Part shown: in pieces, positions 54,884-63,532 of the stretch
How positions within the stretch are numbered: the stretch's first letter is position 1
How the letters are laid out: each line of letters begins with the position of its first letter
NCBI RefSeq assembly: GCF_028745515.1
Contig: NZ_JAQZSG010000010.1
Coordinates: forward strand, 101,127-165,126
Length of the DNA stretch: 64,000 bases
Origin: Paenibacillus thermotolerans
Lineage (GTDB): Bacteria; Bacillota; Bacilli; Paenibacillales; YIM-B00363
Reading direction: 5' to 3'
Notes under the pieces: model-generated
What the model was told of the DNA's origin: nothing
Seen by the model: the letters and a program-made list of their open reading frames with translations, nothing else
The model's database searches: none
Made by a program: the position numbers and the translations under genes

Positions 54884-55570
54884 ATGGAGTCAGGGGATCG
54901 GCTGCTGACCGTTTCCGGAGTCGAGCGCACGTTCCATGTCGGCGGACAGAGCATTCACGTGCTTAAGGGCATACATATGCATTTGCTGCCCAGACAGCTT
55001 GTGATGCTGAAGGGACGGTCGGGCTCCGGCAAGACGACGCTGCTAAACATGCTGGGGGGACTTGACGTACCGACAAAAGGAGAGATCGTGTTTCGCTCCC
55101 ATGCGTTTCACACGCTCGGAGACGATGCGCGAACGAAGGTACGAAGAAAGGAAATCGGATTTATATTTCAGTCTTTCGCGCTGATGCCCCTCCTGACGGC
55201 TTGGGAGAACGTCGAGCTGTCGCTGCGCATGGCCGGCGTTCCGAAGAGCGAGTGGAAGAGCCGGGTCGATCATTGTTTGGACCTGGTAGGCCTAAGCAAG
55301 CGAGTGCACCATCGTCCTTACGAGCTTTCGGGGGGCGAGCAGCAGCGGGTCGCCATCGCCAAGGCGATCGCGCACCGGCCGGTGCTGCTGCTTGCGGACG
55401 AGCCGACGGCTGAGCTCGATTCCCAGATGGGGGCGCAAATCATGGCGGTGTTTAAAGATATTATCGCCACGGAGAACGTTACGATTTGTATGACTACACA
55501 CGATCCTACGATTTTGGAGGTTGCCGATCATGTTTACGAAATGGTGGACGGAAAATTCGCCGCATCGTAA
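54884..55570 (+). CDS. ABC transporter ATPase of the LolD/MacB type
   Basis: 228 residues, ATG behind GAGGGAGAG. Walker [10 protein letters not shown] (44-52), Q-loop FQSFALMP, signature LSGGEQQ (148-154), Walker B LLLADEP (168-174), and H-loop His206. The long switch after Walker A ([15 protein letters not shown]) is typical of ATPases that pair with FtsX/MacB permeases. It starts a five-gene operon; the adaptor gene begins inside its last 41 bases. The 110-base gap upstream holds CATACAAAGTAGTATAAAT, where a -10 is likely but not assigned to a sigma factor. Confidence 0.9.
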   Translation: MESGDRLLTVSGVERTFHVGGQSIHVLKGIHMHLLPRQLVMLKGRSGSGKTTLLNMLGGLDVPTKGEIVFRSHAFHTLGDDARTKVRRKEIGFIFQSFALMPLLTAWENVELSLRMAGVPKSEWKSRVDHCLDLVGLSKRVHHRPYELSGGEQQRVAIAKAIAHRPVLLLADEPTAELDSQMGAQIMAVFKDIIATENVTICMTTHDPTILEVADHVYEMVDGKFAAS

Positions 55571-56651
55571 CCGGAGAAGCCGCGCTGCGCTCGCAATTAT
55601 GCTGACAGCGACGGTGGCGCTCGGTTCCGGTTGTTCATTGCTGCCTAAGGAGGATGCGGAGGAAGTGCTTCCTACGATCACTCCGCCGAAGCTTTCGGAG
55701 AAACCGACTTACGAGGTTACGAAACAAACGATAGAAGAGAAGGTTCAGGCGATCGGGAAGCTGATGTCCACGCAGGAGGAGACGCTTTTCTTTACGTCGA
55801 ACGCCAATGCGGCCACCGGAGATTCCCGCGTGAAGGAAGTATACGTCGAGACGGGCCAAGAAGTGAAAGCGGGCGATTTGATCGCCGAGCTGGACGTTAC
55901 GGATAAGCAGCGCGAGCTGCGCACGATGCGTCTGCAGTTTAAAAGCAAGGAGCTCGAGATGATCAAGGTGCTCCGCAAAGCCGATGAATATCAGCCTGAA
56001 GAGCTGGAGCAGCTGAAAATCAATTTCGAGCTGGAGCGTACGAAGCTGACCGATCTCGAAGAGCAGATTGCCGGCGCTCAATTGACGGCGCCGTTCTCCG
56101 GCACGATCGTCACGATGTACGTGAAGAAAGGCGATACCGTGAAAGCGTACGACAAGGTCGCCGTTCTCGCCGATCTTTCGAAGCTGACGGTTGCGGCCGA
56201 TTTCGGCAAGGACGCGCTGAAGAACATAGCTGTCGGCATGGAGGCCGTCGTGTCCATCAACTCGGCAGGGGAGCACAAGGGGAAGGTAGAGCGGCTTCCG
56301 GCCCAGACGGATAAAAACAACGACGTTCCAAGGGATCCGTGGGGCAACCCGATCGGCGGCCAGCAGGAACAAGATTCCATCGATAAATACTTACTGGTCA
56401 AGCTGGACAAATGGCCGGAAGGCGTAACGCGCGGAACGCCGCTTAGCGTTAACGTCATTACGAACCGGAAGGTCGACGCGATCGTCATTCCGCCGTCCGC
56501 GCTTCGCTCCTATAACGGGCGCAGCTACGTGCAGGTTGTCGATCAAGACGGCAATAAGCGCGAAGTGGACGTTGAAGTAGGCATGAAAACGGCAACCCAA
56601 GTAGAAATCGTGAAGGGATTGACTCCCGGGCAGAAAGTAGTTGGTGGATAA
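55530..56651 (+). CDS. Membrane-fusion (HlyD/RND-type) adaptor subunit, probably a lipoprotein
   Basis: 373 residues from ATG 55530, nine bases after GGAGG, overlapping the ATPase gene by 41 bases. The N-terminus has a basic stretch and a signal-like helix ending ATVALGSGCSLL, a possible but not ideal lipobox. A biotinyl-lipoyl-like half (VYVETGQEVKAGDLIAELD) is followed by a coiled coil (about residues 130-175), the second half (LTAPFSGTIVTMYVKKGDTVKAYDKVAVLAD) and beta barrel domains ending in GLTPGQKVVGG. It would link the permease to the outside of the membrane. Confidence 0.88.
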   Translation: MFTKWWTENSPHRNRRSRAALAIMLTATVALGSGCSLLPKEDAEEVLPTITPPKLSEKPTYEVTKQTIEEKVQAIGKLMSTQEETLFFTSNANAATGDSRVKEVYVETGQEVKAGDLIAELDVTDKQRELRTMRLQFKSKELEMIKVLRKADEYQPEELEQLKINFELERTKLTDLEEQIAGAQLTAPFSGTIVTMYVKKGDTVKAYDKVAVLADLSKLTVAADFGKDALKNIAVGMEAVVSINSAGEHKGKVERLPAQTDKNNDVPRDPWGNPIGGQQEQDSIDKYLLVKLDKWPEGVTRGTPLSVNVITNRKVDAIVIPPSALRSYNGRSYVQVVDQDGNKREVDVEVGMKTATQVEIVKGLTPGQKVVGG

Positions 56652-56652
56652 C

Positions 56653-59562
56653 ATGGGAGGCTTGCTGCTCTTGCGGTTCATTTTCCGCAAAATGTGGAAC
56701 ACCCGGTGGCTCACGCTTTCCACGCTCGCCGGTCTCATCATGGCGGTCGCCTTCTCCACCAGCATCCCGATGTATGCCGACGGGGCGCTCAAGCGGGTCG
56801 TGGCGTCATCGCTCAAGGAGAAAAGCGACGGCTTTCCGGCAGGCTCGCTCCTCATGCGGTATCAAGCGACGGGAAGCGACCGTGCGGACCTGGAGTCTTT
56901 TCATAATGTTTCGCAGTATATCAAAGATGACGTTCCGGACCGCATCGGTTTTCCGTATGCTGCCTATGTTCGCGCCATATCGCTGCGCGGGGCGCAGCTG
57001 CAGGCTGTGGACCCGGAGAAGGTGGACCCGAGCAAGCGCAGACAGATGACGCTTTCCGCGATGAGCGATTTTGCGGCGCATGTGGAATTTACGAACGGGC
57101 GGCTGCCTGAGAAGCAGCTGCAAGGCGGCGTAGTCGAAGCCGTCGTGCTGGAAGAGGGAGCGTTCCGCAATTTTTTTCGCGTAGGCGACGAATTTTATTA
57201 TGCGGCAACCGGAGCGAAGGAGCCGCTGAAGGTGAAAGTCGTAGGGACGTACCGGCCGCTGGACGATACGAATCCATACTGGTATCAAGGATTGGAAGGC
57301 CTCGTTAATACGCTGATCGTCGACGAAGATTTGTTTGTCGGCGAGTTTCTGGAGAAGCGGAAGCTGCCGCTAAACTTGGCTACTTGGTATTACGCATTCG
57401 ATTTGCGCGAGATCCAGACGAGCCAGCTGATGCCGCTCTCCGGATTGCTTTCGCGGCTTGACATCGATTTGTATCAGCTGTTGAAGGACACGAAGGTGGA
57501 CATTTCGTTCCAGCCGATGCTGCTTGAGTTTAGAAGCCAGAGCATTCAGCTTCAGCTTCTGCTCTTTACATTGGCGGCGCCGATGATTGCCATGGTCATG
57601 TATTACATCGCGATGAACGCCAAGCAATCGCTGGACCGCCAGCGCAGCGACATCGCCGTTCTGCGAAGCCGGGGGGCCGGCACGAAGCAAGTCATTTGGA
57701 TGTATATCCTGGAAGGGATTATACTCGGCGCCGTTGCGATGGTCATCGGGCCGATGCTCGGATGGTTTATGGCGAAAAGCATCGGCTCCGCGAGCGGCTT
57801 CCTGACGTTCGTCGACCGCAAATCGATACCTGTCGGCTTCGGTTTCGACGCGATTCTTTACGGCTTGGCTTCGGTGCTTGTGGCGATGCTCGCCAGCGTC
57901 ATCCCCGCGATCCTATTCGCGCGCTCTTCCATCGTAGGGCTGAAGCAGCAGATGGCGCGGGCGGAGCGGGCTCCCGCTTGGCAGCGGTTTTTCTTCGATA
58001 TTGTGCTGCTGGGCGTTGCCGGTTACGGCTGGTACTTGTTCCAAGAGCGCCAGATGATTTCCATGCAGACCGGACTGACGTCCGACCAGCTGCAGGTGCA
58101 GCCGACGCTGTTTTTCGTGCCGGCGCTGGCGATTTTCGCGATGGGACTGTTTTTCCTGCGGGTGTTCCCGTGGATCTTGAAGCTGTTTAACCGGATCGGG
58201 CGCAAATTTTTGCCCGTACCGCTCTATTTGACGCTGACTCAATTGTCACGTTCCTCGAAATCGTATTATCCGCTTATGCTGTTATTGATTTTGACATTGG
58301 GGCTTGGCGTCTACAATGCATCGGCCGCTCGAACGATCGACCGGAACTCGACGGAGCGGACGTTGTACCAATACGGCTCGGACGTCATTGTCCAGACCGT
58401 ATGGGAAGGCTTTACCGAGTCGGCTCCTCCTCCGCAGCAAGGCGGCGGCGGGAACGGCGGCGGAGACGGAGGGAACGGGGGAGGCAACGGCGGCGGCAAT
58501 GGAGGCCAGCCGGGGGGCCAGCCCGGAGGTCAACCGGGCGGGGGCAATATGCCTCCTCAGCAAGTGCTGTATATTGAACCTCCGTTCCAAGTTTTCAAAG
58601 AGCTGCCCGGCGTAGAGCATGCGGCGAGAGTGCTGCAGACGAAAGCGAACGCGGTCGTCTCGGGCAAATCCATCGGCCAAGGCACGCTGATGGGGATCGA
58701 CAACGTCGATTTTGCCGAGGTCGCCTGGTGGCGCAACGACCTGTACCCGGCTCATCCATATCAGTATTTGAATTTGCTCGGCTTGTACGAGCAAGCGATT
58801 ATTATACCGGAGCGGATTGCCGACAAGTATCAGCTTAAGGTCGGCGATCTGATGCAGCTCAGCTTTCAAGGGAAACAGGTCGAATTTTTCGTAGTGGGCG
58901 TATTGCCTTATTGGCCGAGCCAATATCCGGACGAGACGCCATTCTATATTGCGAATCTCGAATACATTTACGATCAAGTGCCGCTCATACCGTATGAGGT
59001 GTGGCTCAAGATGGAAGACGGAGCGCTAACGACGCCGGTCATCGAGGCGCTGCAGGCGAAGGGCATCGATATCGCCTCGGTAAAGGACGTCCGGATCGAC
59101 TTGGTGACTCAGAAGAAGCATCCGTCCCGCGGCGGCGTGTTCGGCATATTGAGTTTGGGATTCCTCGTTTCGGCGATCATATCGCTGATCGGTTACGTGC
59201 TGTACTGGTTCTTCAATCTTTCCAGCCGCGTCGTACAGTTCGGCGTGCTGCGCGCGATGGGGCTGTCGCGTAAAGGGCTTACCGGCATGCTGCTGCTAGA
59301 GCAGCTGTTCACGGCCGGATTGTCCATCGGTCTCGGAATTTTAATCGGAAGAATTGCGAGCGTTCTGTTTCTTCCGTTCCTGCAAACGACGGAGAGCGCC
59401 GCAAAGCAGGTGCCGCCGTTCCGCGTCGTCTTCGAAGCGAACGATACGGTGCAGATCTATTTGGTTGTCGGCGTGATGGTGCTGCTGGGGGCGCTCCTAT
59501 TGATGGCCCATATCCGCAGGCTGCGCGTTCACCAAGCCGTAAAACTGGGAGAGGAGCGATAA
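56653..59562 (+). CDS. Large FtsX/MacB-type ABC permease with a Gly-rich insert
   Basis: 969 residues from ATG 56653 (TTG 56641 also in frame); its start lies two bases after the adaptor stop. One N-terminal helix, an external domain of about 240 residues, three helices containing the first FtsX core (about residues 300-430, with QSLDRQRSDIAVLRSRGAG), a further pair of helices, a second large external domain, and a C-terminal FtsX core (about 830-955, SRVVQFGVLRAMGLSRKGL). The two FtsX cores suggest that one chain provides both halves. Residues about 591-637 are a Gly/Asn/Gln/Pro run. The substrate is unknown. Confidence 0.85.
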   Translation: MGGLLLLRFIFRKMWNTRWLTLSTLAGLIMAVAFSTSIPMYADGALKRVVASSLKEKSDGFPAGSLLMRYQATGSDRADLESFHNVSQYIKDDVPDRIGFPYAAYVRAISLRGAQLQAVDPEKVDPSKRRQMTLSAMSDFAAHVEFTNGRLPEKQLQGGVVEAVVLEEGAFRNFFRVGDEFYYAATGAKEPLKVKVVGTYRPLDDTNPYWYQGLEGLVNTLIVDEDLFVGEFLEKRKLPLNLATWYYAFDLREIQTSQLMPLSGLLSRLDIDLYQLLKDTKVDISFQPMLLEFRSQSIQLQLLLFTLAAPMIAMVMYYIAMNAKQSLDRQRSDIAVLRSRGAGTKQVIWMYILEGIILGAVAMVIGPMLGWFMAKSIGSASGFLTFVDRKSIPVGFGFDAILYGLASVLVAMLASVIPAILFARSSIVGLKQQMARAERAPAWQRFFFDIVLLGVAGYGWYLFQERQMISMQTGLTSDQLQVQPTLFFVPALAIFAMGLFFLRVFPWILKLFNRIGRKFLPVPLYLTLTQLSRSSKSYYPLMLLLILTLGLGVYNASAARTIDRNSTERTLYQYGSDVIVQTVWEGFTESAPPPQQGGGGNGGGDGGNGGGNGGGNGGQPGGQPGGQPGGGNMPPQQVLYIEPPFQVFKELPGVEHAARVLQTKANAVVSGKSIGQGTLMGIDNVDFAEVAWWRNDLYPAHPYQYLNLLGLYEQAIIIPERIADKYQLKVGDLMQLSFQGKQVEFFVVGVLPYWPSQYPDETPFYIANLEYIYDQVPLIPYEVWLKMEDGALTTPVIEALQAKGIDIASVKDVRIDLVTQKKHPSRGGVFGILSLGFLVSAIISLIGYVLYWFFNLSSRVVQFGVLRAMGLSRKGLTGMLLLEQLFTAGLSIGLGILIGRIASVLFLPFLQTTESAAKQVPPFRVVFEANDTVQIYLVVGVMVLLGALLLMAHIRRLRVHQAVKLGEER
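58423..58562 (+). repeat. Low-complexity Gly-rich coding repeat inside the permease gene
   Basis: GGCGGC/GGAGGC/GGGGGA-type codon runs encode a Pro-Gln start, then Gly-Asn and Gly-Gln-Pro repeats (GGQPGGQPGG) and PPQQ. It lies in the predicted external region between helices, likely a flexible linker, and is prone to slippage. Confidence 0.8.
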
Positions 59563-59568
59563 ACGGCC

Positions 59569-60465
59569 ATGATTCATTGCGAAGGTCTCGTAAAAATATT
59601 CAAAACCGACGATATCGAAGTGGTCGCGCTCCAAGGCTTGAATTTGACGGTCGAACGCGGCGAAATGATGGCGATCATCGGAAACAGCGGCAGCGGGAAA
59701 TCGACCTTTCTGAACATTCTCGGAGGGCTTGACCGTCCGTCGGCCGGCATCGTCAAGGTCGGAGATTGGGATTTGTTAAAAATTACGGATGAGCAGCTGG
59801 TCGAATACAAAAGAAAAACCGTCGGCTTTATTTGGCAAAACAACGCCCGAAACTTGCTCCCGTATCTTACGGCGCTTGAGAACGTGGAGATGCCGATGAT
59901 GCTAAGCGGCAAGCTCGACCGGGCATATGCGAAGCAGCTTTTGGAATGGGTCGGGCTGAAGGAGCGGATGAACAACAAGCTTCAGCAGCTGTCGGGCGGC
60001 GAACAGCAGCGGGTGGCGATCGCCATCTCGCTGGCCAACCGCCCTTCGCTCCTGCTGGCGGACGAACCGACCGGCTCCGTCGACACCGCGACTTCCGACC
60101 GGATTATGAACATTTTTCGAACGCTCAATAAGGAGCTCGGGGTTACGATCGTCATCGTAACCCACGATTTGTCGCTTGCCGGCAAGGTGGACCGCGTTGT
60201 TGCAATCCGCGACGGATTAACGAGCACAGAATTTCTAAAGCGCAACCCTGAGCTTGATTCTCACGTCTATAATGATGGAAGCAATTCCCGGAGCCGATTG
60301 CGCGATGAGCATGAGGAATACGCCGTCGTAGATCGAGCGGGGCGGCTTCAAGTTCCTAAAGAATATTTGGAGGCATTGGGGATCGGAAACAAAGTGTCTC
60401 TGGAATTTGACGGGGAGCGAATTATTATTAAAGCACCTAAACATTTGGAGGGAGTCCGAACATGA
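59569..60465 (+). CDS. ABC transporter ATPase fused to a C-terminal AbrB/SpoVT-like domain
   Basis: 298 residues, ATG behind GAGAGGAG. Residues 1-225 are a LolD-type ATPase: Walker A GNSGSGKST (38-46), signature LSGGEQQ (141-147), Walker B LLLADEP (161-167), H-loop His199. A polar linker leads to residues 251-291, VVDRAGRLQVPKEYLEALGI then VSLEFDGERIIIKAP, which follow the pattern of swapped-hairpin AbrB/SpoVT/MraZ domains. No other domain is seen. The stop overlaps the binding-protein ATG (ATGA). The two ATPases of the operon are diverged and may form a heterodimer. Confidence 0.87.
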   Translation: MIHCEGLVKIFKTDDIEVVALQGLNLTVERGEMMAIIGNSGSGKSTFLNILGGLDRPSAGIVKVGDWDLLKITDEQLVEYKRKTVGFIWQNNARNLLPYLTALENVEMPMMLSGKLDRAYAKQLLEWVGLKERMNNKLQQLSGGEQQRVAIAISLANRPSLLLADEPTGSVDTATSDRIMNIFRTLNKELGVTIVIVTHDLSLAGKVDRVVAIRDGLTSTEFLKRNPELDSHVYNDGSNSRSRLRDEHEEYAVVDRAGRLQVPKEYLEALGIGNKVSLEFDGERIIIKAPKHLEGVRT

Positions 60466-61931
60466 AACCACTAAAAAGACAAAGGTTTGTTCGCGCCACT
60501 GCCGCCGTGCTTGCGACGGTAATGTCCGTTTCGCTGCTGGCCGCTTGTACGCCGAAGAACCAGCAGGCCGACAAGACCGAGCGTGTGCTGCGGATCGCCA
60601 CAACGCAAGGCTATGGCCCGGAAGACGAATGGTTCCGATCGCAATTTACGGAGCTGTATGAATTTGCAAACCCGAACGTAACGATCGAGCTCGTTCCGGC
60701 GATCGACTACAGCTCGCAGCGCTATGCGACGGAGCCGACGCAGCCGCAAGAGCAGAAGGATCCGATGGAGGAGCTCAAGAAAATTATGCAGGGCGACAAT
60801 CCGCCTGATCTCGTGATGGTGGATTACAGCCAGCTGCCGCAGCTGCTCAACGAGAATTTGCTCGCGCCGCTTGATCCGCACATTCAGAAGGACAAATTCG
60901 ACACGAGCAAAATCGTCCCTACCGTGATCGACGGCATCAAGGATCTGGCGACGGACGGCAAGCTGTATGCGCTGGCGCCGTTGTTCAGCTCTTCCGCTTT
61001 GTTCTACAACAAGAAAATTTTCAACGAAGCGGGCGTATCTTATCCGACGGACGGCATGACATGGCAGCAAGTATTCGACCTAGCCAAGCAAGTGTCTTCC
61101 GGGGAAGGCGCAAACCGGAAATACGGCTTCGCCTTCACGACATGGAAGGGCTCCGATTCGTTCTGGGATTCCCAAATTTACTCCCAGCCGCTTCAGCTTC
61201 GTTACTATAGCGAAGACGGGGAGAACATGACGGTCGATACCGATCAATGGGAAACCGTGTGGAAGACGTTGGTCGATTTGAGAAAGAACGAAATTATTCC
61301 GGGTCCGAATCAGAATCAACAACCGTCCGATACGCCGGGACCGTTCGATTACGACAACTTTTTGTCTGGTAACGCGGCGATGGTCATTTCGCAATACTAC
61401 TATATTAATGAGCTCATTAACGCACAGAAAGCCGCCGAGACGAACGACAAGCTGCAAGCGCCGGATTGGGACGTCGTGACGCTGCCGGTTCATCCGGAAG
61501 CGCCGGGAGTCGGCGGTTATATTTGGATGCAAGGCCTCATGGGCATTAACGCGAAGGCGCAAAATCCGGAGGACGCGTGGAACTTCATTAAATTCCTTAA
61601 CGGCGACGACTGGGCCCGCCTGAAATCCCGCAGCCAAGGCAACCTGGTAGCCAACAAGGACTACCTGAAGCCGAAGGAAGGGCTTGAGTACAACATCGAT
61701 GCGTTCACCCAGCTTAAGCCGGTATTGCAGACGGATGAGTCGCAAATTTGGAGAAAATATCCGAATATCGGCATGGTCCAGTCGATCGGTCAGCAGAAGT
61801 TCCAGCAGGTGCTTGAAGGCAAGCTGGAAGTGCGCCAGGCGCTTAAGGAGTGGCAGACCGAAGGAGAAGCGATGCTGAAGCAGATGAAGGAAAATCCCGA
61901 CCAGCCTATTCATTTCGGGGAGAAGTTTTAA
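60462..61931 (+). CDS. Type 1 extracellular solute-binding lipoprotein
   Basis: 489 residues, ATG overlapping the upstream stop, behind GGAGGGAG. Signal peptide with lipobox LLAAC (Cys29). The mature part is a sugar-type (bacterial extracellular binding protein family 1) fold: VLRIATTQGY, NPPDLVMVDYSQLPQLL, KLYALAPLFSSSALFYNKKIFNEAGV, GGYIWMQGLMGINAKAQNPEDAWNFIKFL. Such proteins normally serve import permeases of the MalFG type, but none is encoded here and the gene is the last of an FtsX-type operon. A partner permease may lie elsewhere, or the protein may work with the FtsX system. Confidence 0.9.
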   Translation: MKPLKRQRFVRATAAVLATVMSVSLLAACTPKNQQADKTERVLRIATTQGYGPEDEWFRSQFTELYEFANPNVTIELVPAIDYSSQRYATEPTQPQEQKDPMEELKKIMQGDNPPDLVMVDYSQLPQLLNENLLAPLDPHIQKDKFDTSKIVPTVIDGIKDLATDGKLYALAPLFSSSALFYNKKIFNEAGVSYPTDGMTWQQVFDLAKQVSSGEGANRKYGFAFTTWKGSDSFWDSQIYSQPLQLRYYSEDGENMTVDTDQWETVWKTLVDLRKNEIIPGPNQNQQPSDTPGPFDYDNFLSGNAAMVISQYYYINELINAQKAAETNDKLQAPDWDVVTLPVHPEAPGVGGYIWMQGLMGINAKAQNPEDAWNFIKFLNGDDWARLKSRSQGNLVANKDYLKPKEGLEYNIDAFTQLKPVLQTDESQIWRKYPNIGMVQSIGQQKFQQVLEGKLEVRQALKEWQTEGEAMLKQMKENPDQPIHFGEKF

Positions 61932-61942
61932 TAGGGGAAACG

Positions 61943-61977
61943 AAAAGCCGGCTGAGGTTATGCCTCGCCGGCTTTTT
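61943..61977 (+). terminator. Rho-independent terminator of the ABC operon
   Basis: AAAAGCCGGC pairs with GCCGGCTTTTT, with an inner GAG/CTC stem; the T run follows directly. Confidence 0.9.
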
Positions 61978-62058
61978 GCGTGCTTTGGGGGGAAAGGAAA
62001 TGAAACACACTGTGTGCTGCTATTTGGCGCGCTCGTATGGAAAATAGCATCACTAAGA

Positions 62059-62113
62059 GTTGTTATCCTCCTGTATACATGTGAAAAACGGTCATTTGGA
62101 GGTAAATAACAAC
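62059..62113. repeat. Imperfect inverted repeat in the gap before yjcG
   Basis: GTTGTTATCCTCC (62059-62071) and GGAGGTAAATAACAAC (62098-62113) are near-complementary around a 26-base loop, and another GTTGTTATTT follows at about 62172-62181. The 200-base gap has no gene that I can see. Confidence 0.5.
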
Positions 62114-62175
62114 TTGTAGTTAGCTTCATTTTTCGGAGAGCCGTCAAATCGGACCGATAGCAACTCACCGTGTTG

Positions 62176-62688
62176 TTATTTTCCGAGCAGGAACGTCTGA
62201 TGCGCCGTCCAGGCACCGTTATCCGTTTGGTAAAGCAAATGAAGCCGGTCTACCGTGAAGCTTAGATCAAGCGGAATCGGACGAAGGCTGGAAAGCACAT
62301 CGTGCATTTCGTCGTTGCCGAGGAGCTGCCCGATCGTAAGATGCGGGTGGTACGTATATTGTTTGCCTTCTTCCTGCAGTACGCCGGAGCAAACGCGCTT
62401 ATAAAGCTCCTCGAACGGCTGCGGGTCTTCGAGTGCCATATAAATCGTGTTGGTTACCGGATAGAACGAGGAGAAACGATTTAACTTGGCGCCGAACGGT
62501 CGGATTTGAGCCGTTGTTTCCTCTAGGTGGCGTATTGCCTGCTCCCGCTTGGAATCGTCCCACTCTTCCGCCTCGCGGACCGTCAAGTGAGGCTGAATGA
62601 GGTTGTAGTGGGGGTCAAACCGTTTGCGATGGCTGTTGGCCTCGTCTTGCACGTTTTTCGGGGGAAAAACCGCAATGCCGAACTTCAT
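62176..62688 (-). CDS. yjcG: YjcG family 2H phosphoesterase (2'-5' RNA ligase superfamily)
   Basis: 170 residues from the ATG at 62688, seven bases after AGGAGGCG; the upstream ATG at 62709 precedes that site. Two HxT motifs, PHLTVRE (about residue 40) and PHLTIGQ (about residue 118), are the catalytic pair of the 2H superfamily, and VDRLHLLYQTDNGAWTAHQTFLLG closes it as in B. subtilis YjcG. The in vivo substrate is unknown. Confidence 0.92.
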   Translation of the reverse strand: MKFGIAVFPPKNVQDEANSHRKRFDPHYNLIQPHLTVREAEEWDDSKREQAIRHLEETTAQIRPFGAKLNRFSSFYPVTNTIYMALEDPQPFEELYKRVCSGVLQEEGKQYTYHPHLTIGQLLGNDEMHDVLSSLRPIPLDLSFTVDRLHLLYQTDNGAWTAHQTFLLGK

Positions 62689-62784
62689 AAACATACGCCT
62701 CCTGGTCATTTCATTTCAATTATCTTTATTATAACACCACACTCTAAATAGAAAACAGAAACCGTGGTGTTTCATCGAAACTTG

Positions 62785-62848
62785 CCTCTAAACGCGGTCT
62801 TGCTTCGTTGCTATTGCTTCACACTCAACCTCTAAACGCGGTCTTGCT
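62785..62848 (+). repeat. Two copies of a 20-base direct repeat
   Basis: CCTCTAAACGCGGTCTTGCT occurs at 62785-62804 and again at 62829-62848, 44 bases apart start to start, between yjcG and the yutG-like gene. The spacer has no symmetry that I can see. Confidence 0.85.
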
Positions 62849-62948
62849 GTAAAGGGTCAAAAATACTCTCTTGCTAACCAAGTGCCGCTTCGATTATCGT
62901 GGTATTATCGCACTTAATATTTTCCACTACGTCTGGAGGGGAGCTGCC

Positions 62949-63485
62949 ATGAGCGAGCCGGTGCACAGCAAGACGGTTCATCAAGCGGCGTTGCAAAAGC
63001 TGAAAGAGCGCGGCGTTAAGCTTGAAGATATCGCGGAAATCGTATTACAGATGCAAACTCCTTATCATAAGGGGTTAACATTAAGCGTTTGTTTGGAGAG
63101 CGTCGAGAAAGTGCTGGAAAAACGCGAGCTTCAGCACGCGCTTCTTGTCGGCATCGAGCTTGACATGTTAGCGGAGAAGAAGCTGCTCTCGCAGCCGCTT
63201 CAGCAAATCGTCGAAACGGATGAAGGGCTGTTCGGATGCGATGAAACGCTTGCCTTAGGGTCGGTGTTCGGTTACGGAAGTATTGCCGTAACGACGTTCG
63301 GACACTTGGATAAGCACAAGATCGGCATTATCAAGGAACTGGATACGAAGAAGGGAAAAGGGATCCATACGTTCCTCGACGATCTGGTGGCAAGCATTGC
63401 GGCTTCAGCCGCAGGGCGTATCGCGCACCGATACCGCGACGAGCTGGAACGCAGCCTGGAAGCGGCTGCCGGAAGCGAGGAGTAA
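62949..63485 (+). CDS. yutG: YutG/phosphatidylglycerophosphatase A family protein
   Basis: 178 residues from ATG 62949, seven bases after GGAGGGG; starts further upstream have no site. The PgpA-type core shows LKERGVKLEDIAEIVLQMQTPY, VLEKRELQHALLVGIELDMLAEK, VETDEGLFGCDETLALGSVFGYGSIAVTTFG and HTFLDDLVASIAASAAGRIAHRYRD, very like B. subtilis YutG as I recall it. Unlike proteobacterial PgpA it lacks several membrane helices; enzymatic activity is not certain. Confidence 0.85.
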   Translation: MSEPVHSKTVHQAALQKLKERGVKLEDIAEIVLQMQTPYHKGLTLSVCLESVEKVLEKRELQHALLVGIELDMLAEKKLLSQPLQQIVETDEGLFGCDETLALGSVFGYGSIAVTTFGHLDKHKIGIIKELDTKKGKGIHTFLDDLVASIAASAAGRIAHRYRDELERSLEAAAGSEE

Positions 63486-63532
63486 ACAAGAACAAGCGCA
63501 TAAGAACCTCCTGAAGGGGGGAATCTTGAATT

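Noticed and set aside
57696..58190. A 164-codon frame inside the permease gene
   Set aside because: It is an out-of-phase Arg/Ala/Gly-rich shadow of a membrane-helix coding stretch.
58423..58562. The Gly-rich run as a sign of a gene fusion or frameshift
   Set aside because: The reading frame stays open and homologous-looking permease sequence continues on both sides, so it is an insert and not a break.
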